NCBI GenBank assembly: GCA_964352215.1
Contig: CAYGRE010000004.1
Coordinates: 1 to 64,000 of the forward strand
DNA: 64,000 nucleotides
Direction: 5' to 3'
Source: CAWUKT01 sp964352215
Lineage (GTDB): Bacteria; Bacteroidota; Bacteroidia; J057; JADKCL01
Below the pieces are notes generated by a model that saw nothing but the letters and a program-made list of their open reading frames with translations, did not search any database and was not told the DNA's origin. Position 1 is the stretch's first letter. Each line of letters opens with the position of its first letter. Position numbers and translations under genes: made by a program. This document shows positions 18,601-26,782 of this stretch, one piece after another.

Positions 18601-18700
18601 ATTAACCCTTCAGGTGCGCGATCTGGCTCAAGGCTCCTACTTCCTTATCCTTAACAATGGAGACGTGAAAATTAACAAGCGCTTCGTGATTATGAAGTGA
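15677..18700 (+). CDS. T9SS-exported zinc metalloprotease with MAM-like modules
   Basis: This 1007-residue modular exoenzyme has a signal peptide ending LFAQAP, a propeptide-like region to about 200, and a reprolysin/metzincin-type catalytic domain with HEMGHLNGSRHTHAC (His355 first) and a following SYCH turn. Two MAM/jelly-roll-like modules follow, beginning GFENTLGDWSQGTGDDLDWT near 460 and GFESGTGLWSQGSGDDLDWT near 634, joined by Gly-rich linkers. Next comes a module starting near 803 (DNYPGETSWTITDAGG), and finally a type A T9SS sorting domain from about 926 (NIFPNPARSILNVGF to KRFVIMK). It is predicted to be carried across the outer membrane by the T9SS and to degrade proteins outside the cell. 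All modules after the catalytic domain recur in the M43 protease at 57402. Confidence 0.92.
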   Translation: MRRSLYLFTLMLFASSLFAQAPSEGPLRPAELVQFHKNMGQQFTPVNDLLQVQTASLRSHPEISAEVSKAILLDFDQQFAQRMAIDAPDFITLRLPFEQGVELDVELVKVNIFAPNFAVTTSDPVAHEWEMGTYYRGVIKDMEGSIAAVSIFDGEVRGMFSAPRVGNYTLGALQNNNAARTHIIFNDANLNDANPFECGTPDDGGVYTSDELNGVPNTRALTDCINIYYEVDYDIYQGKGSGTTAFITGNFNEVATLYANENLNYALSQVNVITASGSAYTNQSSSGMLNQFKGRYNGFNGDMAHMVSYKSSGGIAAGFAGLCNSNPDNSMCFSNINSTYSSVPTYSWNIMVQTHEMGHLNGSRHTHACVWNGNNTAIDGCSGQTEGSCALPGFPSGGGTMMSYCHIQSVGINFSNGFGPQPGNVIRSATTNASCLSPCGGGGGGNPCDNPIATFPYNEGFENTLGDWSQGTGDDLDWTLRTGGTPSSGTGPSAASQGSYYVYVEASSPNYPSKTTYLNSPCFNLSGQSSVFANFQYHMIGTAVGTLSLQASDDDGTTWSTVWSLSGAQGTDWNSASVNLSSYGGGNMLLRFNGTTGSSWSGDLCVDDFELSSTGGGGGGGSCTANVSSYPYSEGFESGTGLWSQGSGDDLDWTRDSGGTPSTGTGPSTGAGSSTWYMYVEASSPNYPSKVTYLNGPCFDLSGETSATFTYSYHMYSTGAANEVGTLDLQASDDNGATWTSLGSISGSQGNVWNNASVNMNAYLGGTVQVRFVGTTAATWRGDIAVDNVGMNDSPGGGGCTTVDISITLDNYPGETSWTITDAGGATVASGGTYSGQPAGSTVTASECLNAGCYNFNIFDSYGDGICCAYGSGSYTVTAGGSTVASGGSFTTSESTNFCVGGASMPSAGLPSEASAAVRPMIAFKGFNIFPNPARSILNVGFDSSSEGQATLTVTDLTGKIMLRQDAEVNAGQNQLTLQVRDLAQGSYFLILNNGDVKINKRFVIMK

Positions 18701-18755
18701 TCTCAGTAAAGAAGCACTATATATTATATCCAAAGCTATTTTTGTTTAATTAACG

Positions 18756-18790
18756 GAAAAGGCCCCTTCAGCGGGGCCTTTTCTATTTCT
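18756..18790 (+). terminator. Rho-independent terminator
   Basis: A perfect 11-bp stem (GAAAAGGCCCC with GGGGCCTTTTC) has a six-base loop and is followed by TATTTCTAT. It lies 56 bp after the metalloprotease stop. Confidence 0.88.
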
Positions 18791-18887
18791 ATATAGTCTT
18801 CTGACTTGTACAGCAACCAAAGGTTTAATTACCTTTGAAGGAAGCCAATTAAATCAAGCTCCTTATCCGGATTGAAAAACGCACCGA

Positions 18888-19508
18888 ATGGGAAACAGCT
18901 CCGCACCAGGAAAAAACCAGAATTCAGGGTCCAGTCTCTCGTCACAAAATGACAAAGACCTCGACCTGATCAACCGGTACAAAGAAACCGGCCACAACCG
19001 CTATGTCGGAGATCTCTTCCAGCAATACCAAAATCTGATCCTCGGTACTTGCATCAAATACCTCAAAGACCGTGAAGAGGCAAAAGATGCGACTATGGAC
19101 ATTTTCGAGGGATTGCTGGTAAAACTACAAAGCCATGAAGTTTCGAATTTCAAAAGCTGGCTCTACACCTTTACCCGCAACCATTGCCTGATGTTCATCC
19201 GCAAGAGGAAGGGAATCATAGAGGAGGAATTCCAGCCAGAAAAAATCGAACAAACTTTTATGGAAAGCCCCGACTTTGAGCATCTTGATACTGAAGCTCA
19301 ATCAGAATCAGAAGTCTTGAAAGCCGCAATGGCGCAATTAAAAGAACACCAAAGAAGGTGTATCCAGTTATTTTACCTGGAAGAACTGTCCTATCGGGAC
19401 GTGGCTGACAGGACGGGATTCGAGCTGAAAAAAGTGAAAAGCTATATTCAAAACGGTAAGCGTAATCTTCAGTTATTATTATCCCAAGCGAAAAACCCAA
19501 AAAGCTAG
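18888..19508 (+). CDS. ECF-type RNA polymerase sigma factor
   Basis: The 206-residue protein has the two-domain ECF layout. Region 2 includes VGDLFQQYQNLILGTCIKYL, REEAKDATMDIFEGLL and FKSWLYTFTRNHCLMFIR. Region 4 includes LKEHQRRCIQLFYLEELSYR and DVADRTGFELKKVKSYIQNG, a helix-turn-helix for the -35 element. It directs RNA polymerase to a regulon that cannot be read from sequence. The next gene, 3 bp downstream, encodes an anti-sigma-like membrane protein, so it probably responds to an envelope signal. The N-terminal 20 residues are low-complexity Ser/Gln/Asn. Confidence 0.93.
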   Translation: MGNSSAPGKNQNSGSSLSSQNDKDLDLINRYKETGHNRYVGDLFQQYQNLILGTCIKYLKDREEAKDATMDIFEGLLVKLQSHEVSNFKSWLYTFTRNHCLMFIRKRKGIIEEEFQPEKIEQTFMESPDFEHLDTEAQSESEVLKAAMAQLKEHQRRCIQLFYLEELSYRDVADRTGFELKKVKSYIQNGKRNLQLLLSQAKNPKS

Positions 19509-19511
19509 ACA

Positions 19512-20339
19512 ATGAGCCGGAATAATTCACAAATCGATCAAATATTCTTCCGCTCGGAAGCTCCGGACCCAGAGCAACTACTCGCTTACGCAAAAGGTGA
19601 ATTAAGCCCTGCAGAAGCAAGAAAAGTTGAAGAAGCTCTGGCAGACGATCCTTTCCTGACAGATGCTCTGGAAGGTATTGAAACGACCGGAACCGAAGCA
19701 TTCGAAGAAATGATGGCCGATATCGACCAGGAGCTTGACCGCAAGTTGAGTGACCAGGAAGATTCCGAAAAAGAAGGGAAAGAGATTCAGTTTAAACCAG
19801 CCGCTGTCTCAGAAACAGCACCAACCAAAAAGAACAAGTCTTTCCGCCTGTATTCCATTGCCGCATCTATTGCTATCATTGCTGTAGTTGGCATCTTCCT
19901 TTTTAAAGGAAATGGATTTAACCCCCAGGACTACTACGTCGATCCTCCAAATGGAGTTATCAGGGGTGACCTGAACTCTGAAGGGGCCGCAGGTCTCTCA
20001 GACGATGAACGTACTTACAACCGCGGCAGCCGCCTGTATGGAGAAGGCCAATTCGACGAAGCCTCCAAATTATTTGAGAGTATTCCATTGGCCCGTGCCA
20101 AACTCATGGCCGGACATTGCTACCTCCAATTGGAGAACTATGAGCGTGCAGCCTTCTACTTCCAGGAAGTCATCGATCTGAACGGAGGACTTAAGTACGA
20201 TGGCGAATACAACCTCGCCCTCACCTTACTCTCCGACAATAAAACCGAAGAAGGCCGAAAATTGCTCCAGGAAATTGCTGGAAACAAAAGGCATACTTTC
20301 AGTGTGCAAGCCGATGAAGTTCTGAAAAAGCTCGATTAA
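19512..20339 (+). CDS. anti-sigma-like membrane protein with periplasmic TPR
   Basis: This 275-residue single-pass protein has a cytoplasmic part of about 110 residues carrying a zinc-less anti-sigma-like helical segment (EQLLAYAKGELSPAEARKVE, common in Bacteroidota sigma partners). The membrane segment is YSIAASIAIIAVVGIFLF (about 113-130). The periplasmic part contains two or three TPR-type helix pairs (FDEASKLFESIP, YERAAFYFQEVIDL, KTEEGRKLLQEIAG). It follows the ECF sigma gene by 3 bp, so it is the likely cognate regulator. The TPR part may sense or bind an envelope protein. No HxxxCxxC zinc motif is visible. A terminator follows 30 bp after the stop. Confidence 0.82.
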   Translation: MSRNNSQIDQIFFRSEAPDPEQLLAYAKGELSPAEARKVEEALADDPFLTDALEGIETTGTEAFEEMMADIDQELDRKLSDQEDSEKEGKEIQFKPAAVSETAPTKKNKSFRLYSIAASIAIIAVVGIFLFKGNGFNPQDYYVDPPNGVIRGDLNSEGAAGLSDDERTYNRGSRLYGEGQFDEASKLFESIPLARAKLMAGHCYLQLENYERAAFYFQEVIDLNGGLKYDGEYNLALTLLSDNKTEEGRKLLQEIAGNKRHTFSVQADEVLKKLD

Positions 20340-20369
20340 AAGAGCTGACCAAAATACAAGATTGTTACC

Positions 20370-20400
20370 CAGGCCGCCTCAAAAGGGCGGCCTGCTCTTT
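20370..20400 (+). terminator. Rho-independent terminator of the sigma/anti-sigma operon
   Basis: A 9-bp GC-rich stem (CAGGCCGCC with GGCGGCCTG) is followed by CTCTTTGT. Confidence 0.8.
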
Positions 20401-20478
20401 GTCGGAACCAGGCTCCTCTGCTGATTCCTGTTGTCTCCACCATGAATTCCGTTTATCTTGTGTCTAAATTCATTGAAT

Positions 20479-21528
20479 ATGAAACGACTGATACCCGGTT
20501 TGCTTGCCTTTCTTACCGCTTTCCAATTGTCTGCTCAGATCACCCTGACCGATGCTGACATCGGTGCAGTTGGGTCCTCCTATATCATGGGAATCGACAA
20601 TTCTCTCGACAGCACCTTCACCCTTGGGGGGGATGGTCCAAATCAAAGCTGGGACTTTTCCAGTCTCGGAGTGGATGGAGTTGATACCATTGGTTTTCTG
20701 GACCCGGCCAATACCCCCTACGGAGCCGATTTCCCAACCTCAAATCTTTCTATTTCCCAGCCTGATCTGGGAGGATACGGCTACCTGGAATACGATGCTC
20801 AGTCTTTGAGCATCATCGGCCTCGCGGGTGACCCCGCCAATGTCGGCCAGACCTTCATCATTCCATTGGAAGACCCACAAGTCATCGCGCAGTTTCCGTT
20901 TACCTACGGTTCCACCCTGGTGGATACTTCAATCTTCGACATCTCAGCTCCCTTTACCGCTGTCCCATTTACCGATTCCGTGCGCTACCGCAGCACTGCC
21001 GTTCGGACTCTGGATGCAGACTCCTATGGGGACCTGATCTTGCCCGATGGAAACCACAATACACTCCGGGTAAGGACCATCACCAATACCCTGGACTCCA
21101 TCTGGATACACGTTCCCTTCCTTGGCTGGAGCCTTTTTCAGGACAGCACCTATACCGATAGCACCTTTACCTGGTGGGAGAATGGCTCTGGATACATCCT
21201 CTGTGAAGCCTCCTTTGATGGACCCGATTTGAGCTCTATTACCTACCAGGGACCAGTGATTGTTGGCAAACCTGTTCCTACCCAGGTTCAGTTCCAGGCA
21301 TTTCCCAATCCTGCAAATGACAACTTGGTTGTGCGCCGGGAAAAGCCGGTTCCTGCCAATTTTGAACTCTATGATCAAATGGGTCGCCTGATCCTCACCG
21401 TTGAGTCCAGAGAGCTGGAAACTATACTCCCGGTCAATGACCTTCCTGAGGGTGCCTATATCCTGAGAGTACAGGACCAAAAGTCGCAAGCGTCTCACAG
21501 TGGTACAGTAATTATTTCCCACAAATAG
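20479..21528 (+). CDS. T9SS type A sorting domain protein, function unknown
   Basis: The 349-residue secreted protein starts with a signal peptide (MKRLIPGLLAFLTAFQLSAQ); an upstream non-ATG extension to 20458 is ignored. The middle part is beta-rich (NQSWDFSSLGVDGVDTIGF and similar) with no recognised catalytic motif. From about residue 271 it carries a type A T9SS sorting domain (FQAFPNPANDNLVVRR through AYILRVQDQK). It is expected at the cell surface or in the medium. It is followed after 59 bp by the secreted subtilase, and both lie downstream of the sigma/anti-sigma operon. Confidence 0.88.
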   Translation: MKRLIPGLLAFLTAFQLSAQITLTDADIGAVGSSYIMGIDNSLDSTFTLGGDGPNQSWDFSSLGVDGVDTIGFLDPANTPYGADFPTSNLSISQPDLGGYGYLEYDAQSLSIIGLAGDPANVGQTFIIPLEDPQVIAQFPFTYGSTLVDTSIFDISAPFTAVPFTDSVRYRSTAVRTLDADSYGDLILPDGNHNTLRVRTITNTLDSIWIHVPFLGWSLFQDSTYTDSTFTWWENGSGYILCEASFDGPDLSSITYQGPVIVGKPVPTQVQFQAFPNPANDNLVVRREKPVPANFELYDQMGRLILTVESRELETILPVNDLPEGAYILRVQDQKSQASHSGTVIISHK

Positions 21529-21587
21529 GTTTATCTTCCTGCCCTGATAAGGCATCCCTGTTCAATTCCATTCAAGTCACTTTCGCC

Positions 21588-23510
21588 ATGAAGAATTTCA
21601 CGTTGGTTGTATTGTTTTGCCTGCAATTCTTCGCGGCAGAGGCTGGCAATGAACCATATTCATTGCGCTGTGCACTGATCGGCCTGGAGCCCGGTCTCAG
21701 CCTGCAAAGCATAGACGATCAACTCACAAAAACCGGAGCCTTTCTCCCCTTCAATGAAAAGGCGATCGTCAATGGACAGTATTACCTGGCCTGGTTTGAT
21801 CCGGCTGAACCACAGGCACCCCATACCCAAAAGGAATTGGCCAACCTGCTCGACCGCTTACGCAAACAATCCGGCATCCGCTTCGCAGAACCATTTCTGG
21901 AGGCTCCTTCCGGAGAATTGGCTGGGATCACCAACCAAATCATGGTCCGGACCACAGCCGGCACCTCACCCGAAGACTTCAGCCCTTACCTGGAATTGCT
22001 TGGTATCTCAAGCGTGACGCCACATGCGTATCTTCCCGATTGGATGGTGATCGAATTGACACCTGATCGCCCCCTGCCACCGATAGAGGTTGCGGAAATA
22101 CTCCAAGCTCAAGGACAAATATTGCTCGCCGAACCCAATCTCCTATTCCAGATATACGCCGGAACCAATGATACCTACTTCAACCACCAGTGGAACCTGG
22201 ACAACCAAGGCCTCGCCATCCAGGGCAATGGCACTCCGGGAGCAGATATGTCCGTCACCGATGCCTGGACCTTGAGCACCGGCGATCCGGGAGTGGTCAT
22301 GGTCATCATTGATTCAGGCGTGGACACCACCCATCCCGACTTGACCGGCAACCTCCTGCCGGGATACGATGCCACCGGCAACGGCTCTCAGGGTTTTCCA
22401 AATACAAATTATTCCAGTGATGGGCACGGTACCGCTTGCGCTGGCATTGCGGGGGCCAAGGGAGACAATGGGATCGGGATTGCCGGAGTTTGCTACGATT
22501 GCAGCATCGTTCCCATCAAGCTGTTCACCTACATCTTCAATCCTTTTGGAAGCCCCCTGCCATTTGCTACGGGTGGGGACATGGCCACCGCCATTTCCTG
22601 GGCCTGGCAGGATGGAAACGCTTCTTTGATCAGCAATTCATGGGGCTTGACAGATAACTTACTGGGGGCATTGCCGGGAGGTACCGGCGTGGTAGAAGCA
22701 GCCCTGGACATGGCCTTGGACAGTGCACGTTCCGGCCGGGGGCTTCCCATTTTCTTTTCCAGCGGAAATGAAGGAGATCCACCGATCTGGCCGGGTCGAC
22801 GCGCGGATTTATTTTCAGTCAATGCTTCGTCCATGTGTGACGAACGAAAGAACCCCAACTCATGTGATGGGGAAAACTGGGAAGGAAATTGGGGCGACAG
22901 CCTGGATGTTACCGCTCCCGGAGTCAGAATAGCCACAACCGATATGGTAGGTGCCAATGGTTATGATGGAGCCGATTACACCTTTGGCTTTAACGGCACC
23001 TCGGCTGCCTGCCCCAATGCTGCCGGTGTGATGGGCCTGATCATGAGCCTCGACTCAAGCCTGACCCTTCAGGATTACCATACCATCCTGGAGACCTCCT
23101 GTGACAAAGTCGGTGGATACAATTACAGCACTCCTTTGGCAAATGGAACCTGGTCTCCCGAAATGGGCTATGGAAGGATCAATGCCTTCACAGCCTTGCA
23201 AATGACCAACCCGGTCGGAAGAGACCAGATTCTGCCCGCCCGAAAGCAATTGACCGTATCCCCTAACCCCGCAGTGGACATGCTGAATATTCAGGTTAAC
23301 CTCCCCTATGCGACACCCCTGAAGTGTGAATTAATTGATATGAAAGGCCAAATTACCGTGGTAAGAGAATGGGCTTATCGCCCGGGAGAATCTTACAACT
23401 ACCGACTTTACTGGAACGATGGAATTTTAAAGAGCGGCCTGTACATAATAAAAGTCGAAACAAATAAGGCAATACTGATCAACAAAATATTGATTAACAA
23501 CTACTTATAA
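21588..23510 (+). CDS. T9SS-exported subtilisin-like serine protease (S8 family)
   Basis: The 640-residue protease has the complete catalytic triad: Asp242 in VIIDSGVDTTHPDL, His280 in SSDGHGTACAGIAGA and Ser472 in NGTSAACPNAAGVMG. A signal peptide ends near FFAAEAGN. Residues 25-200 form a propeptide/inhibitor-like region, and the peptidase domain spans roughly 200-550. The C-terminus is a type A T9SS sorting domain (LTVSPNPAVDMLNIQVN to INKILINNYL). It should be exported and act on extracellular protein. Several Cys pairs in the catalytic domain (CYDC, CDERKNPNSCDG) could form disulfides after export. Confidence 0.94.
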   Translation: MKNFTLVVLFCLQFFAAEAGNEPYSLRCALIGLEPGLSLQSIDDQLTKTGAFLPFNEKAIVNGQYYLAWFDPAEPQAPHTQKELANLLDRLRKQSGIRFAEPFLEAPSGELAGITNQIMVRTTAGTSPEDFSPYLELLGISSVTPHAYLPDWMVIELTPDRPLPPIEVAEILQAQGQILLAEPNLLFQIYAGTNDTYFNHQWNLDNQGLAIQGNGTPGADMSVTDAWTLSTGDPGVVMVIIDSGVDTTHPDLTGNLLPGYDATGNGSQGFPNTNYSSDGHGTACAGIAGAKGDNGIGIAGVCYDCSIVPIKLFTYIFNPFGSPLPFATGGDMATAISWAWQDGNASLISNSWGLTDNLLGALPGGTGVVEAALDMALDSARSGRGLPIFFSSGNEGDPPIWPGRRADLFSVNASSMCDERKNPNSCDGENWEGNWGDSLDVTAPGVRIATTDMVGANGYDGADYTFGFNGTSAACPNAAGVMGLIMSLDSSLTLQDYHTILETSCDKVGGYNYSTPLANGTWSPEMGYGRINAFTALQMTNPVGRDQILPARKQLTVSPNPAVDMLNIQVNLPYATPLKCELIDMKGQITVVREWAYRPGESYNYRLYWNDGILKSGLYIIKVETNKAILINKILINNYL

Positions 23511-23823
23511 ACCAGCCCCTCATCATATCCACTTAAGGAATTCGGCATAAATCAGTATTGAAGGGTATATACCCAATAAATAATCCATCATGTTTTTGTG
23601 TTTTAGATCATTTTTCTTACATTTGGAATACGCTATTTTACCCTTCCACTCCAGTACTATCAAAGGATATACATGTAATTGTTTCCTGTGATTGTACTCG
23701 ATATCCCTAAGCTATATTCATTCGAGCAATTAAAAGACAATAAGTCAATTCAATCAATATTTTGTATAACGCACTTCGATTACTTCACGAAATCGCCCCC
23801 TCCCCGGGGGCGACTTTTTTTTG
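23511..23823. other. intergenic region, AT-rich, ending in a terminator
   Basis: Some 310 bases with no supported gene. It is markedly more AT-rich than its surroundings. The only clear element is the hairpin at 23793-23822, which separates the subtilase from the convergent mtnA gene. Confidence 0.6.
23793..23822 (+). terminator. Rho-independent terminator
   Basis: A perfect 8-bp stem (TCGCCCCC with GGGGGCGA), a five-base loop TCCCC, then C and eight T. It serves plus-strand transcription from the subtilase gene. Confidence 0.85.
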
Positions 23824-24936
23824 CTAGGCCATGGGCGCAAATTCAGGGTAGAGCGTTAAGATTGAATATTCTGCTGCCTCACAGATTCCACGTTCGGTAA
23901 TCAATCCTGTGACCAATCTTGCCGGGGTTACATCAAAACCATAATTGATGGCGGGGCTATCTTCAGGTGTCAACAACACTTGTCGAACTTCTTTTCCATC
24001 CCATCCCTGGATATAGCGGACCTCGTCTGCATCCCGGGTCTCTATGGGAATCTGCTTCACACCGTCTTTCAGGGTCCAGTCAAAAGTCGATCCCGGCAGG
24101 GCTACATAAAAGGGAACATTGTTGTCCTTGGCTGCTAAGGCCTTGAGGTAGGTCCCGATCTTGTTGGCAACATCCCCGGTCACAGTGGTCCGGTCACTGC
24201 CAACGATACAGAGATCGACCATGCCATGCTGCATCAGGTGTCCACCCGTATTGTCCGGGATCACAGTATGGGGAATCCCATGCTGTCCCAGTTCCCAGGC
24301 AGTCAGGCGAGCCCCTTGGTTGCGCGGACGTGTTTCATCCACCCACACATGCACCGGAATTCCAGCATCATGGGCCTGGTAAATGGGTGAAGTTGCAGTC
24401 CCGTAATCTACCGTTGCCAGCCAACCCGCATTGCAATGGGTCAGGATATTGACTGTGTCCTGCTTCCTGTCATAAATTTCCTTGATCAAAGGGATGCCAT
24501 GTAGGCCGATCATCCGGCAGGTCTCAACGTCTTCCTCCGCCAGTTTCAATGCATTGATGCGCAACGCCTCGGTCTTTTCCGCCCCGGTTTTGCCACGCCC
24601 CAGACAAAGCATTTGCTGCTCAATCGCCCAGAAGAGGTTCACAGCTGTAGGCCGGGTCTCGCGCAATACATCTGCCGCGGCCATCAATTTACGGTCATAG
24701 TTAGGGTCATTTCCCAGGCCCAAACCTGCAAGATACATCCCAAAAGCAGCGGTAATTCCAACTAAAGGGGCACCCCGGATATGCATATCCCGGATGGCAA
24801 TCGCTGCATCCTGCATTGTCAACAGTTTCTCTATCACAAACTCATGGGGAAGATGGCGCTCATCGATGATATTGACTTCCAATTGATTGGAAGGATCCAT
24901 CCAAATACTCCGAAATGCATGACCTTTGATTTCCAT
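23824..24936 (-). CDS. mtnA: S-methyl-5-thioribose-1-phosphate isomerase
   Basis: The 370-residue enzyme isomerises methylthioribose-1-phosphate to methylthioribulose-1-phosphate in the methionine salvage pathway, in the cytoplasm. Family signatures are AIRDMHIRGAPLVGITAAFG (near 47-66), THCNAGWLATVDYGTA with catalytic Cys168, the acid in VGSDR (Asp248) and DVANKIGTY. The open frame extends upstream to 25719, but that part runs through the divergent ggt gene and lacks homology. The ATG at 24936 gives the standard length. A TATCTTTG box ends four bases upstream of this ATG, supporting both the start and a nearly leaderless mRNA. No other salvage gene is adjacent. Confidence 0.96.
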   Translation of the reverse strand: MEIKGHAFRSIWMDPSNQLEVNIIDERHLPHEFVIEKLLTMQDAAIAIRDMHIRGAPLVGITAAFGMYLAGLGLGNDPNYDRKLMAAADVLRETRPTAVNLFWAIEQQMLCLGRGKTGAEKTEALRINALKLAEEDVETCRMIGLHGIPLIKEIYDRKQDTVNILTHCNAGWLATVDYGTATSPIYQAHDAGIPVHVWVDETRPRNQGARLTAWELGQHGIPHTVIPDNTGGHLMQHGMVDLCIVGSDRTTVTGDVANKIGTYLKALAAKDNNVPFYVALPGSTFDWTLKDGVKQIPIETRDADEVRYIQGWDGKEVRQVLLTPEDSPAINYGFDVTPARLVTGLITERGICEAAEYSILTLYPEFAPMA

Positions 24937-24940
24937 AGCG

Positions 24941-24948
24941 CAAAGATA
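24941..24948 (-). promoter_or_regulatory. -7 promoter element of mtnA
   Basis: TATCTTTG on the minus strand fits the Bacteroidota TAnnTTTG consensus exactly and ends four bases before the mtnA ATG. No clear -33 TTG was seen. The gap to the divergent ggt start is only 51 bp, so the two promoters share the region. Confidence 0.65.
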
Positions 24949-24987
24949 GTTATTTCGCTTATCCTTCGACTTTTCTATCTTCAGGTC

Positions 24988-26715
24988 ATGCAACGTACAC
25001 TTTTGCTGACCTTCATCCTGGGTATTCTTCTCCTGCATTCCTGTGATAAATCCCCCAAGGCCGATCTCACCCCTATTCCCCCGCGTGGCTTGCTGGAAGA
25101 TTCGGCGATGGTGGTTTGCGCCCATCCTGAAGCAGCCCAGGTAGGCCGGGACATTCTCTTCAACGGTGGCAATGCCATTGATGCAGCAGTGGGCGTACAT
25201 TTTGCCCTTGCAGTTGTGTTTCCCTATGCCGGGAACCTTGGTGGGGGAGGATTTATGGTCTTCAGGCAGGCCGATGGACAAGCCACGACCCTTGATTTTC
25301 GGGAAAAGGCACCCGCTAAAGGACACAAAGACATGTACCTCGATGAAGCCGGGGAAGTGATACCAGACCTGAGTCGCCGTGGCCACCTGTCGGTGGGTGT
25401 ACCAGGGTCGGTAGCCGGAATGTATGAAGCACATCAGAAATATGGCTCGCTGCCCTGGCCCGAGTTGGTCGAGCCGGCCATCCAGTTGGCGCGAAAAGGC
25501 TATCCGGCATCTGAAAACCAGGCAGGTTGGCTCAACGATGTAAAAGAGGACTTCCTGAAATACAATCCTGGTATCGAAGTGGAGTACGAGAGGGGGTACC
25601 TGGTAAAGGAGGAGGCCTGGAAAGCGGGAGACCTCATCATTCAGGAAGACCTCGCCAAGAGCCTGGAACGGATTCGGGACAGGGGCCGGGACGGCTTTTA
25701 CACCGGAGAAACGGCCCAACTGCTGCTGGCAGAAATGGCAAGAGGGGCGGGATGGATCACCCAGGAAGACCTCGATAATTACGATGCAAAATGGCGTGAA
25801 CCGGTATCTTCTGACTACAAAGACTTCAGGATCATTTCCATGGGGCCACCTTCCTCGGGCGGGATCATCCTTTCAGAAATGCTTCACATGGTGGACAATT
25901 ATCCCATCGGTGAATGGGGGTTCCAATCCAGGGAAGCAGTTCACCTCATGGTAGAAGCAGAGCGGCGGGCCTTTGCCGACCGAGCCGAATTCCTTGGAGA
26001 TCCTGATTATGTGGACATTCCCCTCGCTAACCTCACCTCCAATGCTTATGCCGACCAGCGAATGGCGAGTTTCGATCCTAAAGCTGCGACACCCAGCGAC
26101 AGCCTGGGCCCCGGAGAACCATGGAAGGAATCCACCGAAACCACCCATTATTCCATCGTCGACCCAGCTGGGAATGCGGTTTCCATTACCACCACCGTCA
26201 ACAGTGCCTACGGGTCGCGGGTATGGGTCAGGGGCGGCGGGTTCCTACTCAACAATGAAATGGACGATTTCAGTGCGAAACCCGGTGTTCCCAATATCTA
26301 CGGTCTCGTTGGAAATGAGGCCAATGCCATCGAACCTGGCAAACGCATGCTCAGTTCCATGACGCCGACCATTATAGAAAAAGACGGGAAACTTTATATG
26401 GTTGCCGGAACCCCCGGAGGATCAACTATCATTACCTCTGTCTTCCAATGCTTTCTCAATGTGGCTGAATTTGGCATGACCATGCAGGAGTCGGTCAACC
26501 ACTACAGATTTCACCATCAATGGCTTCCGGATGTATTGTATGTCGAAGAGGGTGGACTGACCGGAGAAGTCCGGGCCGCCCTTACCGAAATGGGCCACCA
26601 CCTTGAAGACAGGGGACCGATCGGAAGGGTGGATGCCATCCTGGTACGGCCCGATGGCTTTCTTGAAGGTGCGGCCGACCATACCAGGAGAGATGATGCG
26701 GCAGCCGGATTTTAG
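24988..26715 (+). CDS. ggt: gamma-glutamyltransferase lipoprotein
   Basis: The product has 575 residues with a lipoprotein signal (MQRTLLLTFILGILLLHSCD, cysteine at residue 19). An open extension upstream to 24781 covers the mtnA start and is rejected. The enzyme cleaves the gamma-glutamyl bond of glutathione and related peptides in the periplasm. It matures by self-cleavage before the Thr of ETTHYSIVD (Thr385), which becomes the N-terminal nucleophile of the small subunit. Other family sites are GGNAIDAAVGVHFALAVV, GGGGFMVF, RGGGFLLNNEMDDF, and the glycine-rich GTPGGS near the end. The large subunit comes first and the small second, at normal length. A near-consensus box (TATCTTCA) lies just upstream of the ATG. 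Confidence 0.95.
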   Translation: MQRTLLLTFILGILLLHSCDKSPKADLTPIPPRGLLEDSAMVVCAHPEAAQVGRDILFNGGNAIDAAVGVHFALAVVFPYAGNLGGGGFMVFRQADGQATTLDFREKAPAKGHKDMYLDEAGEVIPDLSRRGHLSVGVPGSVAGMYEAHQKYGSLPWPELVEPAIQLARKGYPASENQAGWLNDVKEDFLKYNPGIEVEYERGYLVKEEAWKAGDLIIQEDLAKSLERIRDRGRDGFYTGETAQLLLAEMARGAGWITQEDLDNYDAKWREPVSSDYKDFRIISMGPPSSGGIILSEMLHMVDNYPIGEWGFQSREAVHLMVEAERRAFADRAEFLGDPDYVDIPLANLTSNAYADQRMASFDPKAATPSDSLGPGEPWKESTETTHYSIVDPAGNAVSITTTVNSAYGSRVWVRGGGFLLNNEMDDFSAKPGVPNIYGLVGNEANAIEPGKRMLSSMTPTIIEKDGKLYMVAGTPGGSTIITSVFQCFLNVAEFGMTMQESVNHYRFHHQWLPDVLYVEEGGLTGEVRAALTEMGHHLEDRGPIGRVDAILVRPDGFLEGAADHTRRDDAAAGF

Positions 26716-26782
26716 TACGAATTTTATTATTTTACACCTTTGAACCCCATCTTCAGAAACTGCAGTTCAAATTAACACCCGC

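Noticed and set aside
24937..25719. N-terminal extension of mtnA over the ggt gene
   Set aside because: It lacks similarity to the isomerase, runs antisense to the start of ggt, and the ATG at 24936 has a well-placed promoter box.
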